Source: Streptomyces himastatinicus ATCC 53653
Lineage (GTDB): Bacteria; Actinomycetota; Actinomycetes; Streptomycetales; Streptomycetaceae
DNA length: 50,813 nucleotides
Direction: 5' to 3'
NCBI RefSeq assembly: GCF_000158915.1
Contig: NZ_GG657754.1
Span: 5,054,522 to 5,105,334 of the forward strand
Part shown: piece by piece, positions 8,022 through 16,126 of the stretch
Layout: each line of letters begins with the position of its first letter
How positions within the stretch are numbered: the first letter of the stretch is position 1
The notes under the pieces: generated by a model
Database searches by the model: none
The model's input: only the letters and a program-made list of their open reading frames with translations
What the model was told of the DNA's origin: nothing
Program-made: the position numbers and the translations under genes

Positions 8022-8132
8022 CTTTGGGGCGAGCCTCTAAGATCATGGCCCCAACGTCGTGCTTTAACGGGCAGGTCCACAGACTGCCCGACGCGCCGGA
8101 AGCTTACGGGGCCATGATCTCTCGCCCCAAAG
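8022..8132. repeat. 111-bp inverted-repeat unit (MITE-like or large hairpin)
   Basis: The outer arms are 8022-8052 and 8108-8132. CTTTGGGGCGAG and GATCATGGCCCC on the left match the reverse complement of the right, with six to seven extra bases in the left arm. Between them is a second hairpin, CGGGCAG-N9-CTGCCCG. It contains no gene and lies in the 390-bp gap between IS481 and the restriction-modification gene. The rest of the gap (7792-8021) is GC-rich without a recognised feature. It could be a miniature mobile element or a terminator for the gene ending at 8182. Confidence 0.6.
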
Positions 8133-8181
8133 CAGCTCCAGCCCAAAGCCGCTCCGCCGACCGCGCTTCCAGGCATCCCAA

Positions 8182-11019
8182 TCACCCCACAGGGGGTGAA
8201 ATTCGGTAGTCCGTCACGCGGACGTCCATGTGTCTTGCGGACTTAGGGCCCCAGACCGCTGCCGTTTCGCTCGCAAGTGCCTGATTGAGTGCATACAGCT
8301 GAGCGAGCTTGTCCTCGTCGGGCGCGAAACCGTAAGCTTTTCGTACGGCTTCATCGAGTTCCGCATGCAGGTCCCGCAAATCATTCTTTCCAGGTCGTTG
8401 CAGCGATGCATATTGAGCTTCAAGAGGAATGCCTCTCTCGTAATGCCGTTGCCGCAACTCAAGTAGTCGCGCCGAGACCTCCACGATCTCCTTAACCTGA
8501 TCGCTAGTTGGCGCTTGCGGCCACGGGAAGCTCGCCCAAACAGTCGATGAGGTGTAGCGCGGATCAGATTTGAGGTACGAGCACCGAGCCCGCACCCAAA
8601 CCCCGTGGTAATCGCTACTCAAGATACCAAATGAGTAGTCGTCATCAAGCGAGAAGACGGTCATCGAGTCACCCGGATGGACAGCGTAGTCCACAAAAGA
8701 AAAGACTGTTGGCCTATTGACACTGGCGTGACGTGACGTGGCGAGGTATCGGTCAGACTGAGCCAGCGCGTCGAGCATTTCCGTTCGGCGATAGGCGAGT
8801 TTCCACCAGCGGGCTAGGAAGTTCGCGTGATGCTTGTTCACTCGGGCCTTCGGGTTGGCACGCAGGACCTTCTTGTTACGCGCCTCCTCCTTGGCCGCCG
8901 CCTCTTCTCGCTTCGGCAATACCCAATCTTCGAGGTATTTCATCATATTGGGATAAGAGGACCGCGCTTCGAGAGAGTCATCGAGGCCGATGTCAATTAC
9001 CCAGCGATCAATAGCGGTATTGCGAAGCATCTCTCGACCACCCAGGAAAGGATGGATGACCTTTACGCTGCTGCCCGCCTTAGCCAGAGTTCGCTTACCT
9101 TCTCGATCGAGGATGAACCCCTTACCCTTAGTCATTCCGGGAGTCTGCCCTTCGAAGCAAACCTGAGGAGAGGTATTTGCCTCAATATCCTTGGCCTTGC
9201 GGACGTCGAAGCCAGGGCGGAGCGTGGGCGAGATTTCCTTTACCTCAAGGCGCAACTGATCACTTAGCCAAAGGATTTTAGGAGTCACATCGACCCCCTT
9301 GCTCCAGTTGACAATCGAAACATGCACCTGCGCATCGCCTGACCAGCGCTGGCTGGATACTGCCTCGAAAATGTGGCCCCCATTAGCCTCGATGTAATCA
9401 AGGCTTGACTTCCGCGAGTCGTTCTCACGGATCGACTTAGTGGCAACCAGGCCCGCGCGTCCCCCCGGAGGTAGGTGGGCATGAGCCTTGGGGAACCAGT
9501 ACGTGACGAAGTCCGAAACCCCCGAGATGTTCGGATATTCGCGACTCAGCAGCTGACAGTATTCCGCCCCCAGATCATCGATCATGCCGCGACGCCCAAG
9601 GAACGGTGGGTTACCGACGATCGCGTTCGCCTTAGGCCACTCAGAGAACAGAGCGTCAGCAGCCACGATCGTGCCGCTCAAGTTGTCGAGAGGAAGAACC
9701 TCCTGATGATCTCCAAGCTCATCGGTCGAGAGTTTTTTTGCCAACATCATGGTGACCTTGGCGACCTCAACCGCGAAAGGGTTGATGTCGATCCCAAAGA
9801 AGTGGTCTGTTGGCACGTAGGAGATAGATTGCTGTCCAACGTGGCGACCGCGCCTACGTTCTGAGATCAGGTTCTGGATCTCGTGTTCAATCCTGCGTAG
9901 TTCTCTGTACGCGACGTAGAGGAAGTTTCCTGACCCGCATGCGGGATCCAGGACTGTGTAACTGCTCAACTCCAGGAGAAGTTTCTCAAGTTCAGGGATG
10001 GCCCCTGCCTTCGAAATGCGTTCTCGCCACGGATTAACAATCACAGGGCCGACAATCTTGGCAATATCTGTCTGGCTCGTGAAGTGGGCTCCCTGGGCGT
10101 GGCGCTCACTTTCCTCCATGGACCCTTCGAAGAGGGTCCCGAAGATCTCCGGCCGCACAGCGGACCAGTCAGTCTCGCATGCTCGCCGAAGATCGTCCAA
10201 TTCGTCGTCTGTTAGCTCAACTGGATATACCTCCGAAAACAGTCCGCCGTTGAAGTATGGAGTCCCCTTATAGCGTCCGGCCGGCGTAGGGCCAGGCGTG
10301 TTCATCTCACGGAAGAGGCCGAATAGCAAGTCATAGGCATCACTGCCAGACGATGAATCATGTAGAGCCCGGGTGAATAGGTGCTCGGGGAGCATGCCTA
10401 TGTCTTCAGCGAACATTGCCATGACGGACTGGAGGGTGAAGACTTGCGCTTTCAGGCGAGGGACTCCCCGGCCGTGGATTTGTTTGAATACGCGGGCCAC
10501 ATCGGCAGCCGCTTCTCTCGTTACGGCGACGAGGTCGTTACGAAAGACGGGGCTTTGCTCAATTGGGAACAGAAAGGCGAGCGCATCGGCTCTCTGTGGC
10601 AGATCGCCCAGCAGCACACGGTCTACCGGCTCATCAAGTTGCTGATCGAAGTCGTAAATCCAGAACTGATCAAAGTTGCACAAGATCACATATCGAGGTC
10701 TATCCGGGACGGCCTGAACCCAATAGTCAAAAGCCTGTCGGTAGTGTTTCGACAGGTCTGTGTCAGCACGCTTCATTTCGATGAGACAGCGCGGCTTCCA
10801 CATGAGATCTGCAAAGGCAGTGCCTTTCTGATCTCGCTGCTTGATACGCATTTCTAGAGTAGCCCCGGCCTCGCGTACACCTTCATGCCCTAGGGCGCGA
10901 AAGAACCGATCCAAATAAACCTGGGCTTCACCCTTCTCGTCCCCTGAGAGATGTTCCTGTCGGTAGCGCACGAACTCCGCCAGTCGCGACCGAAGCGCAT
11001 TGGATTGCAGGCTCACCAT
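8182..11019 (-). CDS. MmeI-like (type IIL) restriction endonuclease-methyltransferase
   Basis: 945 residues, close to MmeI (about 919). The N-terminal nuclease shows D71-x9-E81-x-K83 in ADLMWKPRCLIEMK, the spacing known for MmeI's D-EXK site. A helical linker follows, then an N6-adenine methyltransferase with the AdoMet motif DPACGSGNF (358-366) and catalytic NPPF (470-473). The last ~350 residues are the expected target-recognition and C-terminal helical regions. A single such protein modifies host DNA on one strand and cuts unmodified DNA about 20 bp away. Base composition is clearly less GC-rich than its neighbours, consistent with transfer. No partner gene is required in this family. Start ATG 11019. 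Confidence 0.9.
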   Translation of the reverse strand: MVSLQSNALRSRLAEFVRYRQEHLSGDEKGEAQVYLDRFFRALGHEGVREAGATLEMRIKQRDQKGTAFADLMWKPRCLIEMKRADTDLSKHYRQAFDYWVQAVPDRPRYVILCNFDQFWIYDFDQQLDEPVDRVLLGDLPQRADALAFLFPIEQSPVFRNDLVAVTREAAADVARVFKQIHGRGVPRLKAQVFTLQSVMAMFAEDIGMLPEHLFTRALHDSSSGSDAYDLLFGLFREMNTPGPTPAGRYKGTPYFNGGLFSEVYPVELTDDELDDLRRACETDWSAVRPEIFGTLFEGSMEESERHAQGAHFTSQTDIAKIVGPVIVNPWRERISKAGAIPELEKLLLELSSYTVLDPACGSGNFLYVAYRELRRIEHEIQNLISERRRGRHVGQQSISYVPTDHFFGIDINPFAVEVAKVTMMLAKKLSTDELGDHQEVLPLDNLSGTIVAADALFSEWPKANAIVGNPPFLGRRGMIDDLGAEYCQLLSREYPNISGVSDFVTYWFPKAHAHLPPGGRAGLVATKSIRENDSRKSSLDYIEANGGHIFEAVSSQRWSGDAQVHVSIVNWSKGVDVTPKILWLSDQLRLEVKEISPTLRPGFDVRKAKDIEANTSPQVCFEGQTPGMTKGKGFILDREGKRTLAKAGSSVKVIHPFLGGREMLRNTAIDRWVIDIGLDDSLEARSSYPNMMKYLEDWVLPKREEAAAKEEARNKKVLRANPKARVNKHHANFLARWWKLAYRRTEMLDALAQSDRYLATSRHASVNRPTVFSFVDYAVHPGDSMTVFSLDDDYSFGILSSDYHGVWVRARCSYLKSDPRYTSSTVWASFPWPQAPTSDQVKEIVEVSARLLELRQRHYERGIPLEAQYASLQRPGKNDLRDLHAELDEAVRKAYGFAPDEDKLAQLYALNQALASETAAVWGPKSARHMDVRVTDYRISPPVG

Positions 11020-11400
11020 GCACGTAGGTTACGGCCTCGTGGGCCTTTAAGTCGTTAGGTCGGTGCAGGTTCCCGCGCTGGCACGTTGCGTTCGGAGCGG
11101 GACGTACGTTCATCGGCGCAGGGCCGGGTTGTCACGAGAGGTGATGAATCAGTCACCGGATCGGGCCGCAGCAGGACAGCGCCGCCATAGGCTGCGGAGA
11201 CTGGCAACGCACTACAGGGGCACCGCCAACCCTCAGCGTCGTGGGCGGAGCAGGCCGCGCGGCCCAGTGACCGAACTCCCAGTGCGGGTGGTTACAGAGC
11301 AGCACCGCTGACGGCAACGACGGCAGACGGAGGCGACACTCAGCAGCCCAGCACGGTGCCGACGTACTCCGATCGGACGGCCCCACAGAGGCTTGCCCGC
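11020..11400. other. Gap without recognisable gene
   Basis: Open frames exist on both strands, but none has a ribosome binding site, a familiar motif or consistent codon bias. It probably contains the promoter of the restriction-modification gene near 11030-11060 and decayed sequence beyond it. Confidence 0.4.
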
Positions 11401-11405
11401 ATCTT

Positions 11406-11830
11406 CTAATCGCCTGGTCTTGTGTCTCGGCTCGCCGCAGCGGCACGGAGCCAACCGGCGAGCGCGGAGAAGTCGGTCTGCGAGGCCTTTGGTCGGGTCG
11501 ACGCAATGAAGGAGTGACGGCCCAGGGTGTGGGGTAGCGACCGGAGGGGGTTCATGGCGCTGATCTCGTCGTCGACCCAGATGAACGGCTGGCGGTTGGC
11601 CCAAGGGACAAGGTGGCGGGACTTACAGTGCAGGCTGCGCGGGCTGTCGTCGGTGCAGGCGTCTGGCCACTCCACGACCGGCAGCCTTGGCAGTCCGAGG
11701 CGTCGTGGAGCAACGGCCTCGTTCGCATCCTCCATCCGGGTCGAGGCTCAGACGAGCTGACAGCTCAGGTCCATGAGTCGCGGTCCGAGGCTGGGGTTAA
11801 GCCGCCCAAGCAGCGGGTTTCCCTGAACGA
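11406..11830 (-). pseudogene. Decayed HAD-domain protein gene
   Basis: In-frame pieces match the streptomycete HAD-like family: LNPSLGPRLMDL, then QLV-stop-ASTR-MEDANEAVAPRRLGLPRLPVVEWPD, where TGA at 11748-11750 replaces the conserved Trp codon of LVWATTW. Next come LVPWANRQPFIWVDDEIS and, in a different frame, HPGPSLLHCVDPTKGL, then FSALAGWLRAA back in the first frame. One nonsense and two compensating frameshifts are therefore needed to read it. Only the middle and end are convincing; the start is not found. It lies between two defence-type genes. Confidence 0.65.
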
Positions 11831-11913
11831 GGGACATCGGGGAGTCGGACGACCCAGCGACGGCCCGGCTGACAGATGATAAGAACAGACCAGCGAGCCG
11901 TGTGGAGTAGGTG

Positions 11914-12864
11914 TCAGGTTGCGACCCTTTCGTCAAAGCTACCCACGCTAATCCAGTCCCGACCGCTGTCGTCGACCAAAAGATCAGCGCTACGCAAGGC
12001 ATCACGCAGATCCAAGCGCGCCTGCTGGCTACCGTTGAATCGAACGACATGCCTCCCAGATACGTCTGAAAATGGGCGGACCGTTCCAATCTCGACAATG
12101 ATCGTGTGATCTCGGTCGAGGGCATCAGCAATTCCGGCCTCATAGTACACGTTTGGTCGAGCTTGATGATCTACAGCAGTTGCAGGAATAACCTCTTTGG
12201 CCAGTTCGGGGCGCAGCTCTACCAATTCATCCGGCGTCAATAGAACAACCACTGCGTCAGACAGTCGCATACCTGCCATGACTATGTCGCCAATGTAGGG
12301 TGCGCCCTGCTTAAGACTCGATTTTGCCTGAGACCACTCGACCGGCTCGAGGCTGAGAGCTCGCAGGAATGTGCGGATATCGCTGGCGATCTTTTCGTGG
12401 CGTCCGTGGATGAGAAATACCTTTTTGCGACTTCCGCGGATCGTTCGCGGATTATCACCTGCTTCAGACATTTCACTATCTTTCTGGCTCGTCTTGCGCT
12501 CTTCGGATGATAGTGCGTGATTTACCCATGCCATTGCATGGTGGTTTATCGCTTCCGCGACTGATGAGTTGAATTGTGCGTACAAAGCCTTGCGGATCTC
12601 GATGGCTTGCTGGGATTCGGTCCACTCTTCCCAGCGTGCAAGCTCGATGCGCTTAAGGGCGGAGTAGAGGTTGGCAACCTTCACCCTTTCCTGGTGAAGG
12701 TGTTCAAGGCCTCGTTGGTATTCATAATCGGCCCGTTCGCGTGGATCTTCTTGCTCCCGCCTCAAGGGCGTGAATTTTTCGAGCCAAGAGGTTTTTCTCT
12801 CTTTTGCAGAAGCGGCACCCTCAAGGGCCATCCGCGCCTTCATCTCCTCTTTCGCCACTCTCAT
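11914..12864 (-). CDS. TIR-like effector (PF10137/CAP12-type), possibly the 3' part of a frameshifted gene
   Basis: 316 residues. Residues ~1-125 are charged and helical (coiled-coil-like). Residues ~147-295 are the TIR-like domain: KKVFLIHGRHEKIASDIRTFL, DAVVVLLTPDE, and NVYYEAGIADALDRDHTIIVEIG with the probable NADase Glu at residue 242. This family includes phage-defence effectors that destroy NAD+ when triggered. ATG 12864 lies immediately after a run of A, and the upstream ORF overlaps the first 44 bases. Removing one A from the nine-A run fuses the upstream ORF to this one with a continuous charged helix, so the native product may be about 430 residues. GC content is well below that of neighbours. 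Confidence 0.85.
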   Translation of the reverse strand: MRVAKEEMKARMALEGAASAKERKTSWLEKFTPLRREQEDPRERADYEYQRGLEHLHQERVKVANLYSALKRIELARWEEWTESQQAIEIRKALYAQFNSSVAEAINHHAMAWVNHALSSEERKTSQKDSEMSEAGDNPRTIRGSRKKVFLIHGRHEKIASDIRTFLRALSLEPVEWSQAKSSLKQGAPYIGDIVMAGMRLSDAVVVLLTPDELVELRPELAKEVIPATAVDHQARPNVYYEAGIADALDRDHTIIVEIGTVRPFSDVSGRHVVRFNGSQQARLDLRDALRSADLLVDDSGRDWISVGSFDERVAT

Positions 12865-13222
12865 TTTTTTTTAGTTCTCGTTCCTCATCCTCAGCGCTGC
12901 TGAGTTGCCTGGCGGCAATCTCCTCCAGATGTGCATAGTCTGGAGAACGGCTTCGGAGGAAGTCGCGTAGAGACTTCTCGAATTGTTCCATCGCAGATGC
13001 ATAGCCTGCAATGTTCTTTGATATCTCGGGCAGGAGAAACCCGCGCCAATCGAGAACGTTGCCTCGCAGTTCTGATATTGTCTCGCCCGCAGTTTCCTCT
13101 CGCAACCGGGCGAGGGCGCGAATCTTCGGGCCCACAATTTCATTATGCGCGACCTGGATGTAAATATCCTCGAACATGCGCGCACACTCCCCTCGTAGAT
13201 TGGAGGAGCTCTCTTCCGACAC
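12821..13222 (-). CDS. Helical protein upstream of, and overlapping, the TIR gene
   Basis: 133 residues, no recognised domain; predicted all-helical (RMFEDIYIQVAHNEIVGPKIRALARL ... AMEQFEKSLRDFLRSR) and ending in a charged EDEERELKK stretch. After ELKK its own frame runs 14 residues of low complexity to a stop, while the +1 frame begins the TIR protein. It is either a separate small partner (sensor) of the TIR effector or the N-terminal half of one protein broken at the homopolymer. ATG 13222 has a plausible GGGGAG site upstream. Confidence 0.6.
   Translation of the reverse strand: MSEESSSNLRGECARMFEDIYIQVAHNEIVGPKIRALARLREETAGETISELRGNVLDWRGFLLPEISKNIAGYASAMEQFEKSLRDFLRSRSPDYAHLEEIAARQLSSAEDEERELKKNESGERGDEGADGP
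12864..12872 (-). repeat. Nine-A homopolymer at the junction of the TIR locus
   Basis: On the coding strand the run is CT-A9-TGAG. It encodes the Lys-Lys of ELKK in the upstream frame and supplies the A of the TIR gene's ATG. A one-base loss joins the two frames. Such a run is exceptional in DNA this GC-rich, and is prone to polymerase slippage or sequencing error. Confidence 0.85.
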
Positions 13223-13338
13223 TAGCGATACTCCAACGTGCCCGCGAGTGCAGGTTCGCGGGCCTGTTCAGGAGGCGGTCACGGTGCGATTAGGGAATGT
13301 CCGACGATCCGAACCCGGCGGCCTACTACAGGCTGCTA

Positions 13339-14486
13339 CTGACTTGTAATGCGTGATGTCGTGGGGTGCTGACAGGTCGTGATTGTCGCGGTACACCAGG
13401 GTCATGAGGTACGCGCAGGGTGGCGGGCTGACTGCCGAGCGGAGGGCTTTTCGCGAGCAGATCCGTCTGGATGCGGGCGAGATGTTCGCGGCTGGTAGTG
13501 ACAACGTCGAGGTGGCGAAGATGCTGCGGGTGCATGTGCGCTCGGTGCAGCGCTGGCGGCGCGAGTGGGCCGAGCGGGGTAAGGCGGGACTGGTCTCGAA
13601 GGGGCCGGCGTCCCTGCCCAAGCTCAGCGACGAGTTGTTCGTGAAGCTGGAGGCGGCGCTGGCGTTGGGGGCGGTGGCGCACGGCTGGCCTGACGAGCGC
13701 TGGACGCTCGCGCGGATCCGGACACTGATCGGGCGGATGTTCCACAAGAGCTACACCGGGCCCGGGGTGTGCCTGTTGCTGCACCGGCACGGCTGGTCGC
13801 CCCAGGTTCCGGCTCGCAGGGCGGTGCAGCGCGACGACAAGGCGGTCGCGACGTGGGTGAAGGAGACCTGGTCGGCCGTGGAACCACCGCGGCGGCGCTC
13901 GGCGCCTGGACCGTCTTCGCCGACGAGGCCGGGTTCTCGATGACGCCGCACACCGCCCGCACCTGGTCCCGCAGAGGCGTCACCCCGGTGATCCGGGTCA
14001 ACGGCGGCAGCAGACGCCACCTGTCGGTGGCCGCTCTGTGCTGCTACAAGCCCGGCGAGCGGCCGCGGTTGGTCTTCCGGCACACCGGTGACCGGCGGGC
14101 CGACGGTCGTAAGGGCTTCTCCTGGAAGGACTTACGGGACCTGCTCACAGCCGCCCACACCCAGCTCGGCGGACCGATCGTGCTGGTCTGGGACAACGTC
14201 GGCCTGCACCTCAGTCGCGCGATGCGCGCCTGGATCACGGCTCGGGACTGGCTCACGGTGTTCCAGTTGCCGGCCTATGCACCGGACCTCAACCCCGTGG
14301 AGGGGATCTGGTCCAGCCTGCGGCGCACCAGCCTGGCCAACATCGCCTTCGCCGATTACACGCACCTGGTCACCGCAGTCCGCCGGGCCCTACGCCAGAT
14401 CCAGTACCGGCCCACCATCATCACCGGCTGCCTCATCGGCACCGGCCTCGCCATAGGCCCTGGCGACATCACGCATTAATCCTCAG
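13339..14486. mobile_element. IS630-family insertion sequence
   Basis: 1148 bp. The ends are inverted repeats that read CTGA, then diverge for a few bases, then share TAATGCGTGATGTCG. The element is flanked on both sides by TA (13337-13338 and 14487-14488), the target duplication expected for IS630/Tc1 elements. Because both TAs are present, the insertion is structurally intact. Confidence 0.9.
13404..14479 (+). CDS. IS630-family transposase in two overlapping frames
   Basis: The first frame (13404-13943) has the helix-turn-helix part: DNVEVAKMLRVHVRSVQRWRREWAE and WTLARIRTLIGRMFH. The second (open from 13769 to TAA 14479) has the catalytic part: FADEAGF (D), VLVWDNVGLH (D) and LNPVEGIWSSL (E). 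Family similarity switches near 13880, after VKETWSAV, and needs a -1 shift to AAALGAWTVFADE. I see no classic slippery heptamer at that point, so this is either programmed frameshifting by another signal or a disabling one-base change. The catalytic triad is complete. The TAA stop lies inside the right terminal repeat. Confidence 0.8.
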
Positions 14487-14608
14487 TAGAGCTCCTCTTC
14501 GCGCCGAGGCCCGACGACGAGGACAGCACCAGCGAGCGACATCACACGTAATACTGGGTTGATCAACGCAGCACGTCCCCATCACTGGTAGTCACCGCGC
14601 GAGGAGCC

Positions 14609-14641
14609 GTGCCAGATACGTGCCAGATACGTGCCAGAACG
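14609..14641 (+). repeat. Three 11-bp direct repeats (candidate integrase arm sites)
   Basis: GTGCCAGATAC begins at 14609 and 14620, and GTGCCAGAACG at 14631. The last matches CGTGCCAGAACG near the tRNA (3991-4002). The array lies about 110 bp left of the second att core. An open frame runs through it (14609-14797) but has no ribosome binding site. Confidence 0.6.
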
Positions 14642-14747
14642 AGCGGTAGACCACGGTCAACAGCGGACACCAGGAGCCCTTACCCAAGATCGCTAAAGGT
14701 ATCGTTTACGCAGGTCAGCGGGACGATCAACCGTAATGGGTCGGTGA

Positions 14748-14791
14748 TTCCCAAGCTCAGAGCGCGAGTTCGATTCTCGTCACCCGCTCCA
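14748..14791 (+). repeat. Second att core (tRNA-Gly 3' half)
   Basis: 44 bp identical to the 3' end of tRNA-Gly. It is preceded by GGTGA instead of the tRNA 5' half, so no tRNA is made. A diverged version of the tRNA terminator follows (AAGGCCC ... CCCGGGCCTT). It closes island unit 1 and opens unit 2. Confidence 0.9.
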
Positions 14792-14863
14792 CGCTAAAGG
14801 CCCAGGTCACAGACCCGGGCCTTGATTGTCGTCCAGACCATCCCCTCTTCATCGACGGCACAT

Positions 14864-14903
14864 TGCCCTATACGTGCCCTGCTGATGGGGCACGTATAGG
14901 GCA
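14864..14903. repeat. 16-bp perfect inverted repeat beside the second att core
   Basis: Arms TGCCCTATACGTGCCC and its exact complement are separated by 8 bp. Each arm contains ATACGTGCC, the same core as the direct repeats on the other side of the att site, so this is a likely second set of integrase or excisionase sites. It lies 73 bp right of the core. Confidence 0.6.
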
Positions 14904-15325
14904 CGAACCTTGGGGCCACCGAGATCGAGGTCTCGGCAGAGTCGCCTGCGGCCCCGTGACCTGCTCTTCGGCAGCAGCCCCGGCATCGACGCCCTGAGCC
15001 TGGCGCGCCCTTTCCAGACTCGCGCTCACCAGATGTGCGCCCCATCATGCTTCGCCTCGCCCGGCCCGCCCTTCCCCATCACGAGTGGGCGGGCTGAACG
15101 GGGCGGCTACGCCGTTCGATCCGCCTGGACGGGCGCAGAGCCGCACCAGAATGCACCGACGGTGGCACGGGCAAAACCGCGCGCCAAGGAGGCGCGTTTA
15201 GCCGTCATGGGCCCAATGCAGCGGCAACCAGGAAAAGTTCGCGGCCGACCTTTCATCAGAGGGGTGACGTCGGTGCCTTACTGGACGTCAGCAGGCTGTG
15301 GCTATGGTCGCGCCGCAAGGAGGCG
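14904..15325. other. Gap without recognisable gene
   Basis: About 420 bp. A plus-strand frame is open here but is low-complexity, lacks a ribosome binding site and overlaps the opposite-strand DUF5994 gene. I see no gene or RNA in it. Confidence 0.4.
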
Positions 15326-15862
15326 TCAGGACGTGCCGCGGCGTTCCGGGCCTGTCTGCGGGCCTTCCTCGGCGATCGGGCGGGCCCGGCCGCCGGTGCC
15401 GGTGCCGGTGTCGATGAGGATCTGCTTGGCCTGCGCGATGTTGTCGACGCGGATGGATCGGGCCATCGCCGTGCGTGCCGCGTCGGGCGTCGCGTGCGGC
15501 GGGATCACCAGCAGGGAGAAGAGGTCTTGATCGCTTCGGGTGATGAGGATGGTGTCGTCGCCAACCGGGAACGAGTCGATGTGCACGATGCGGTCGTCGA
15601 TGATCATTCGTGTCGGCAGTCCTTCCCAGGCGTCGGAGTCCAGGCCGACGCGCGTGACGGGCCCGAGGTGCTCGGTCAGCGCGCTGACCAAAGCGGGAAG
15701 CTCGGCGCCTATGTCGCGGGAACGCGGCCACCACGCACCGTCGAGGATGCCCTCACGGGTATGTGTCGTCGCCAACCGCAGCAGGGCTGTTCCAGGTTTC
15801 ACAGCATGGTGGATGGCGTCCGGCAGAAGATTCGCTTCACGCGGGGTGTCGGCGTCGGACAT
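15326..15862 (-). CDS. DUF5994-family protein
   Basis: 178 residues. The conserved block LDGAWWPRSRDIGAELPALVSALTEHLGPVTRVGLDSDAW is the signature of DUF5994, and DLFSLLVIPPHATPDAARTAMA follows. The function is unknown; members are cytosolic and common in Streptomyces beside stress-response phosphatases. ATG 15862 is preceded by GAGGGTGAG. It is divergent from a second family member 265 bp away and shares about a third of its residues with it. Confidence 0.82.
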   Translation of the reverse strand: MSDADTPREANLLPDAIHHAVKPGTALLRLATTHTREGILDGAWWPRSRDIGAELPALVSALTEHLGPVTRVGLDSDAWEGLPTRMIIDDRIVHIDSFPVGDDTILITRSDQDLFSLLVIPPHATPDAARTAMARSIRVDNIAQAKQILIDTGTGTGGRARPIAEEGPQTGPERRGTS

Positions 15863-16126
15863 GGTCTGCTCACCCTCTGCGGGGTTCGGTGGACCGCCGG
15901 TTTCACCGTACTCCGAGAGCCCACGACCAGGCTCAGCCGCGCCCCGTGGATCCGGACCCGGGTTACCGAAGAAGTGGCTGATCACGCGGTGGCTCAGCGG
16001 GGTCACGCCCCGGAGTACAGTGAAAACACCGGGAGCACTTCGCACACCGGCTTCCCCGCGGGTGTCGTTCTTGGCGAGCAACAACACCGGGACGTTGCAA
16101 GACGCGCCCGGGGACAGGTCCGCGCC
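15863..16126. promoter_or_regulatory. Divergent intergenic region between two DUF5994 genes
   Basis: 264 bp containing the start regions of both genes. I cannot place -10/-35 elements with confidence, and there is no obvious palindrome. Confidence 0.3.

Noticed and set aside
14748..14791. A second and a third tRNA-Gly gene at 14748 and 19068
   Set aside because: Only the 3' half is present; the acceptor 5' strand and D-arm are missing, so no tRNA can fold.
14609..14797. 62-residue plus-strand ORF ending at the att core, possibly the end of an integrase
   Set aside because: It has no catalytic residues, no ribosome binding site, and consists of the GTGCCAG repeats and tRNA sequence.
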